DNA from: Cyrtodaria siliqua
Taxonomy: Eukaryota; Mollusca; Bivalvia; Adapedonta; Hiatellidae
Assembly (NCBI GenBank): GCA_037043455.1
Contig: JAWPHD010001807.1
Coordinates: 1-64,000, forward strand
Direction of reading: 5' to 3'
DNA length: 64,000 bases
The number at the start of each line of letters is the position of its first letter. Position 1 is the stretch's first letter. This document shows positions 54,301-60,300 of the stretch, piece by piece. The notes under the pieces are model-generated. The model worked only from the letters and a program-made list of their open reading frames with translations, made no database searches and was not told the DNA's origin. The translations under genes were made by a program, and so were the position numbers.

Positions 54301-57300
54301 TTTTCCTTCATAAACTTGATACATAATTATGTCTCAGTTAAGCAAAATACTAAGTTTGATATTACTTGTGTAAAGGTCAAAATCACAGTGGATTGATATA
54401 AATTCATTTCCTGTAATGGTTCTGGCCATATTTCGTTACCATATACGTCTGAAGTTGAAGAACATTAGTTATGAGTTCAATAAGTTAAAGTTCAAAGTTT
54501 TGTTCCCGAAGCATATCTTATCAAATACCATTAAATACATTTTCTGAAATGTAAGTCACATATGAACCTAGTGATTATGTGGTTCCTTTTGCTATGTGTA
54601 AGTATGTCATATTACTGTATAGTCTGTGTGTACGGGGAAACGACTTTGACTATTCAGCTTAATGTTTGTTTTGGTTTAGTAAAGTCATATGGTATCATGT
54701 GGTTGATACATAATTGTATAACAGTAACTATTACATTCGAACAGGAAATGTAGGTTTCACAGAACACAGTCAACCAAAACCCTTATTAAAACAAAACATG
54801 CAGTCAAAAAATTGTAATGTTATGAATTATATGTACTATTGTTTGTTGTTTTCTATTTAGCTCCGGGAAAAGTAGCAAAGCTAGAGTTGGAATCAGAATC
54901 AAATATAACCCGTCCTAGATCCATAGTTGTAACATGGTCTCCACCGGTATTACGGGATCTAAATGGAATCATAACAGCTTATTACATACGCTACTTCACC
55001 GATGGGGTAAGTTGAACATGTATAATAATTAATCACATGGAAAAGGGTAATGATGCTACTATGTCTGGACATGTTACTACCAATAGTTAAATGGAAGAAA
55101 TGAAAACCAAACACATCACTGGTTTCATAAATTAAAACAACTAATTTATAAAGCTTTATTGTTAATCCTAGGGCCTGTACACTACAAACGTCTCTTTTAA
55201 TAGCATTTCTAACTGTCTTCAGTAAACCTCACACTTACCATCACTACCAACTGAAGATGTGCATGCATACCTTATCTTAACGAACTAGGACTTGTTTCAC
55301 CAAAGCTACTTTGAATGTGCATGAACATGAGCTCAAATCGTCCGAGGTTGCTATGTAATGCGCGATTGCAGTTACATTAAGCACATATCAATACTACATA
55401 AAGACGCCATAGCATACGCAAAACATCACCGATAATATTCAAGACAGAACATGCGATATGCGGTATACACGTCGCGTAGAATTATATATTTTTGTTTGAC
55501 GATTCTTAAGACGACAGTCAGGAGAGTGTGTGGCGTCGACTTCAAAAACAACATGCATATTATTGTGTTCAGCGATAAATATATGGGGAGCAGGACGTAC
55601 GCAAAAGGAAGGAATTTATCGAAAATCGCAGTTTCATAAAACAATACTTTAGGTATTACATAGCAATGCCAAGTCAAGTTATACGTTAAGGACAGCAACG
55701 TAGCTGTGTCTTGTCTAATATGTCACTCTCCGCGTTATACTGATGAAAACGCTCGGCCGCATATAGTCAGACAATTTTAACCAAAATAGTGTTAATATCA
55801 AGGACGGCATTCGATGTCGCCTGACTTAGCCTCCGTTGAACACGAATGGGATGTGTAAGGTAGACGTGTTTAGTGTAATCCGTCACAAACATTGACGACA
55901 TTACTTTTCAAAAGCGTCGTAGATGTCAGTCTTGAATATATACCAGATAATGGTACCCCGATATATAGACATCTCTGACGTTTTATTTCCTTTTTCTATC
56001 ATTTTACAACATGAATGGGAAAAAGTATAATTTCATATCGTACAAATTAAACAGTTTATCGTGCTATAAGTTAAGTCGATGCTACTTATAAAATAGCAAT
56101 TGCTGGGCATTTATTTAAAAAGTAGGTCAGTGTATAACACATTTGGATGATTTCACGTTTAACCATGAACCCAACAGCGGGATTTCATTAATTTTTTTTT
56201 ATTGTTTGGTCTTTGTCAATGTATCAATGTGTTTTAGTACTGTTTCCTTTTCGCGAAAGTCAACTGGTGAAAATTCCGGCACAAGTGTTCCTCTTGTTTA
56301 TATTACTTGTTTATAATACTTGTTTTATAATGTAAAATGTGTGCATTTGATTTTTAAGGTTAGTCAGGCAGTTATGGAAGTGGGTGGATCAAGGCATCAT
56401 AAAATCGAAAACATTCGTCCAGGAAAGTATACGGTAGAGGTAAGATAAAGAAGATAAATACAGCTAAAATGAAGCATTCGCAAAATTCATTCATCTAATA
56501 ACACGCATTCAAAACATACAACAACTACAAGGATACATAGAAGCAGTGGAATAACACTACAAACATAAAATGGTTGACAACAGAGGTACCGCCTCGGAAC
56601 GGGCATTGACAGAAAGGCCGCTTGGGTTTAAACAAGGATGTAGGGAGCATCCATGTTAGATATGTTTTATAAAAGTTCCTGATATAATTTTTTGCCAAAA
56701 TAAAAAATACCTTCAATGCCTTGTTCAGTTATCATGTTTATTACAAGACATTCTGTTAAACGCCTACGTCCTCTACATCTGGTGATATTTTAACAAACGT
56801 AATGCAAGTTAAGAATTAACTTGTTTGTGCGAAATCACGACCAAACAACAGTTAATGATATATTTTTACTGGTCAAACTGTCGGGATTTTTTAAGTTTTT
56901 TAAATGTGTATATTAGACGTAACGTAAAACGTACTTGACATGTGTATCATGACCTACATATCAAAATACATATAAATGGCACTTACAGAAAAATAGTTCA
57001 AGGTTATTTTCTATAAGAATACTTTGCTCAAAACACTAAGGTAAACGCCTCTAGAAAAAACTTCCATTCAACTGCACTAACATGTTTAAACTCATTTAGG
57101 TCATATATCGGCTGTCTATTGCAGGTATTTGCGGCTACTAACGCAGGCAATGGTACTATTGTTTCATCTCCTGTACTGGTGACACAAGGTGGTAAGTAAC
57201 ATCAAACTAATAGCCAATGAGAAAGAATACTGTTTAAGAGTGAACTTTTCTTAAAGGGAGTACATCAGGATTTTTCTAGAAATATCTTAAATTATAAAAA

Positions 57301-60300
57301 TGTTCCAATTCATGATAAAACACTTATATCCATCAAAATATGATGTTCGAACCATATTGTTAAGGTTTAAACTTCGAATACACCATATAGCTAGGACGGA
57401 ATCGGGCATACAATGCTGAAATTAACCCTGGTGCGTAACCTAGGATAGCACGTATTATTGTACAGAATGAATTTCCTTGTAACTAAGGGATAATTTTTAG
57501 GATCATTCATTATGTTTAGTCGCTTTAAAATAGAAGATATCATTATTTGTCAATTTTAAGTCGGACCCCTAGACCCCTTTGAAAAGCCTGATGTACTCCC
57601 TTTAATACTTCATATTATAGATACTGAACGTTTAATGAAGATTAAATTTAAGGCAATGTATGTATATTTACAGCATTATTGATCAAACCATTGGCTAATA
57701 TTCCATCGTTGTTCATTGAACGTTTAATATAAACGGTTGTTTAATTCGAATTTAACATAAACAACACGAAATAAATTATATTATTAGACGGCAAACGTTG
57801 AAATCAACACATTCTTAATCTGCCTCCAGCAATTTGTTACACTTTATAAATTGTTTTAACTATAATTTTAGCACCAATAAAGATACCAGAAACTGGTAGT
57901 ATCCTGCTAGTGCAAGCATCATCCGAGGGCGTCAGTGATGCCCACAAGGAGATTGCTGTTAATCTTCCTTTAAAAAGCTTCCTTTGTAATGATACAAATG
58001 GAACACCTAAGAGATGGGGGGTCATTGTAGCACAGGATGATCAGGCAAAAGGTACATTTCAGTTAAAATTTGTATCTTATCAATTTACATCTGCGAACAT
58101 ATAATTATTTATATTTCCAAAACTTCGTTGAAATTTGAGTTTGGATTCACCAGTTAAAATACAAGACCGACTTCAGCTAAAGAAACAGTCTAAAACATCA
58201 ATATTATAAAAAAAAATAATATTTTTTATTGAAAATGGGCATTATACGTGTGGGTGGATGGGAGAGTGAGGTGTGGTGGGTTGGGAATTGCCCAAATATA
58301 TCGATATTGTTGCTGTATCTATTAGAAGTGGGGTATCTGTCAATGAATACAGCTAGACACTTGACCTGTTTGAAGTAAACAAAAAAAAACCTGTTTGGGG
58401 TTGGGGAGCTTGGCATAGACGACGGAAAAGGTAGGGTTAGGCGTCAGATATGGCTGGTTTAAAATGTGTCCGAGATTTTAATTGATATTGACATTCTAAA
58501 CAAGTTTGATAAAGATCGGATGGAAAATGACGTACCTACAAGGTTCACAAATCATAACAAGGAAAGGGCTGGGTTTATACAAGGTTTCAAGGTGCACCAA
58601 ACCTCACTCTTATCCTATTGTACAATGAAACTGGATAGTGCAAATAAAGAAATCTCTTCCAGACTATATTCTCGAACACCCAAGACAGCGTTCATAGGCC
58701 ATATAACACAAAGCTGTTCATGTATATATGATGGACAAATGGACAGTATGATTAATATATGTCCCCTGTCTTCGGGTGGGGGAGGGGGCATAAAAAGAAT
58801 AGAAAGCCACAAATAAATTACACATTGATTGATTTGGCAGAAGCCAGATCAACAAGGGAGTAAACCATTAAGGATAAGAACAGAATTGAAAACAAACATC
58901 ACTAGTTACCGTTCTTTCCGGATTTAGGTACACAATATGTCCAGTCATCTCACAATCAAAGAGAAAACATATAGTGGCGAACAGTAAATGGGTCAATCTC
59001 TAAACATGCAGTACGTTGCAAAATGATAGTAATAACCTCTTTTGGTAAACGTTTTAACAAGTTGAATAAAACTTGCAAGAAAGTGATCATGAGGCTCAGA
59101 GCAAGGATCTTACGAAGTTTGTAAATCACGTCACGGCGGACAACCTCGTAGGACTCTATGATTACAAATTCTGAAACAATATAAGTATTCTTTCTGATAT
59201 TAGGTTCACATCAATATTGTTTAATTTGATGTCATGTACTACGAGAGGTGTTCAACTTATAACGTAACACTTTCATTTTGTAACTGATTCAAAATCTTGA
59301 CATTCTCGCCGAATATGTTAATTTTAATGTCAAGTCTAATGTTTCTTTCGATATAAAACATTATGACATGAACAAGTATGTGATTCCTAATTATGTTGCA
59401 TCCATATTTATGTAATATGGTAAAGAATGACATTTTGAATTATAAAAAATTAACGACAAAACAAATTTAAAAAAAATGCTTGTAATTTGTCGTTTAAGGT
59501 AATACATGTAGTAGTCTGATATGTCCATGAGTGAACGTAAAAAAAAGGAATATGCATTTTTTTGCTATTTGTCGATTTCCACGATTTCAGTAAAAATTAA
59601 CGTGAACTAAAACTTTGAAAATTATTAAATTTATAAAAGCTTCTATTTCGAAACATCAACTCCAGGGATTGTTATTATGTCCTCCTCTATAAAAAAAATA
59701 AGTTGTGTTACTTTCGTATAAGAAAGGAAATGAAAAAATATATAACTTAAGATTTAGGGGCAAAACCTCACATTTACAAATAATGACGAAAAAAATATGA
59801 CCAAAATATATCTTTATATGATATGTGATAATACAGCAACAATAACATTTAATTTTTGTCTCACAAAATATTAATAAAATGCTTATTTTGGTAAATTTAT
59901 AAAATCATCGGTAACATACTAGCAAACTGTCCTATAATTTGTCAATTCTTAAAATGTCGATAAAATTCGAACTTTTAATTCAAAATTTATATTTTTGACT
60001 TAAAATAAAACATACGATCATATTTAAATTTCAAACACATTTTTAAACAAATACGATTTGCATTTAGTGACATTATTTGATTGGTTTTAGGTACAACTCT
60101 ACGGCAATAGAAACATATAGCTTTAAAATTGGAAACTAGTGTGTACCTAATTTAAAATGTAATTTAAAGCAAACCGCGTGAACTTGTAGATTATATTTAA
60201 ATGCATATGTTGTAAATAAAAGTTTCACAATATTTAAAACACGCATGTTTACGATAACTATTTCCGCTGAAAAATAACAAGTGTTACGTTATAAGTTGGA

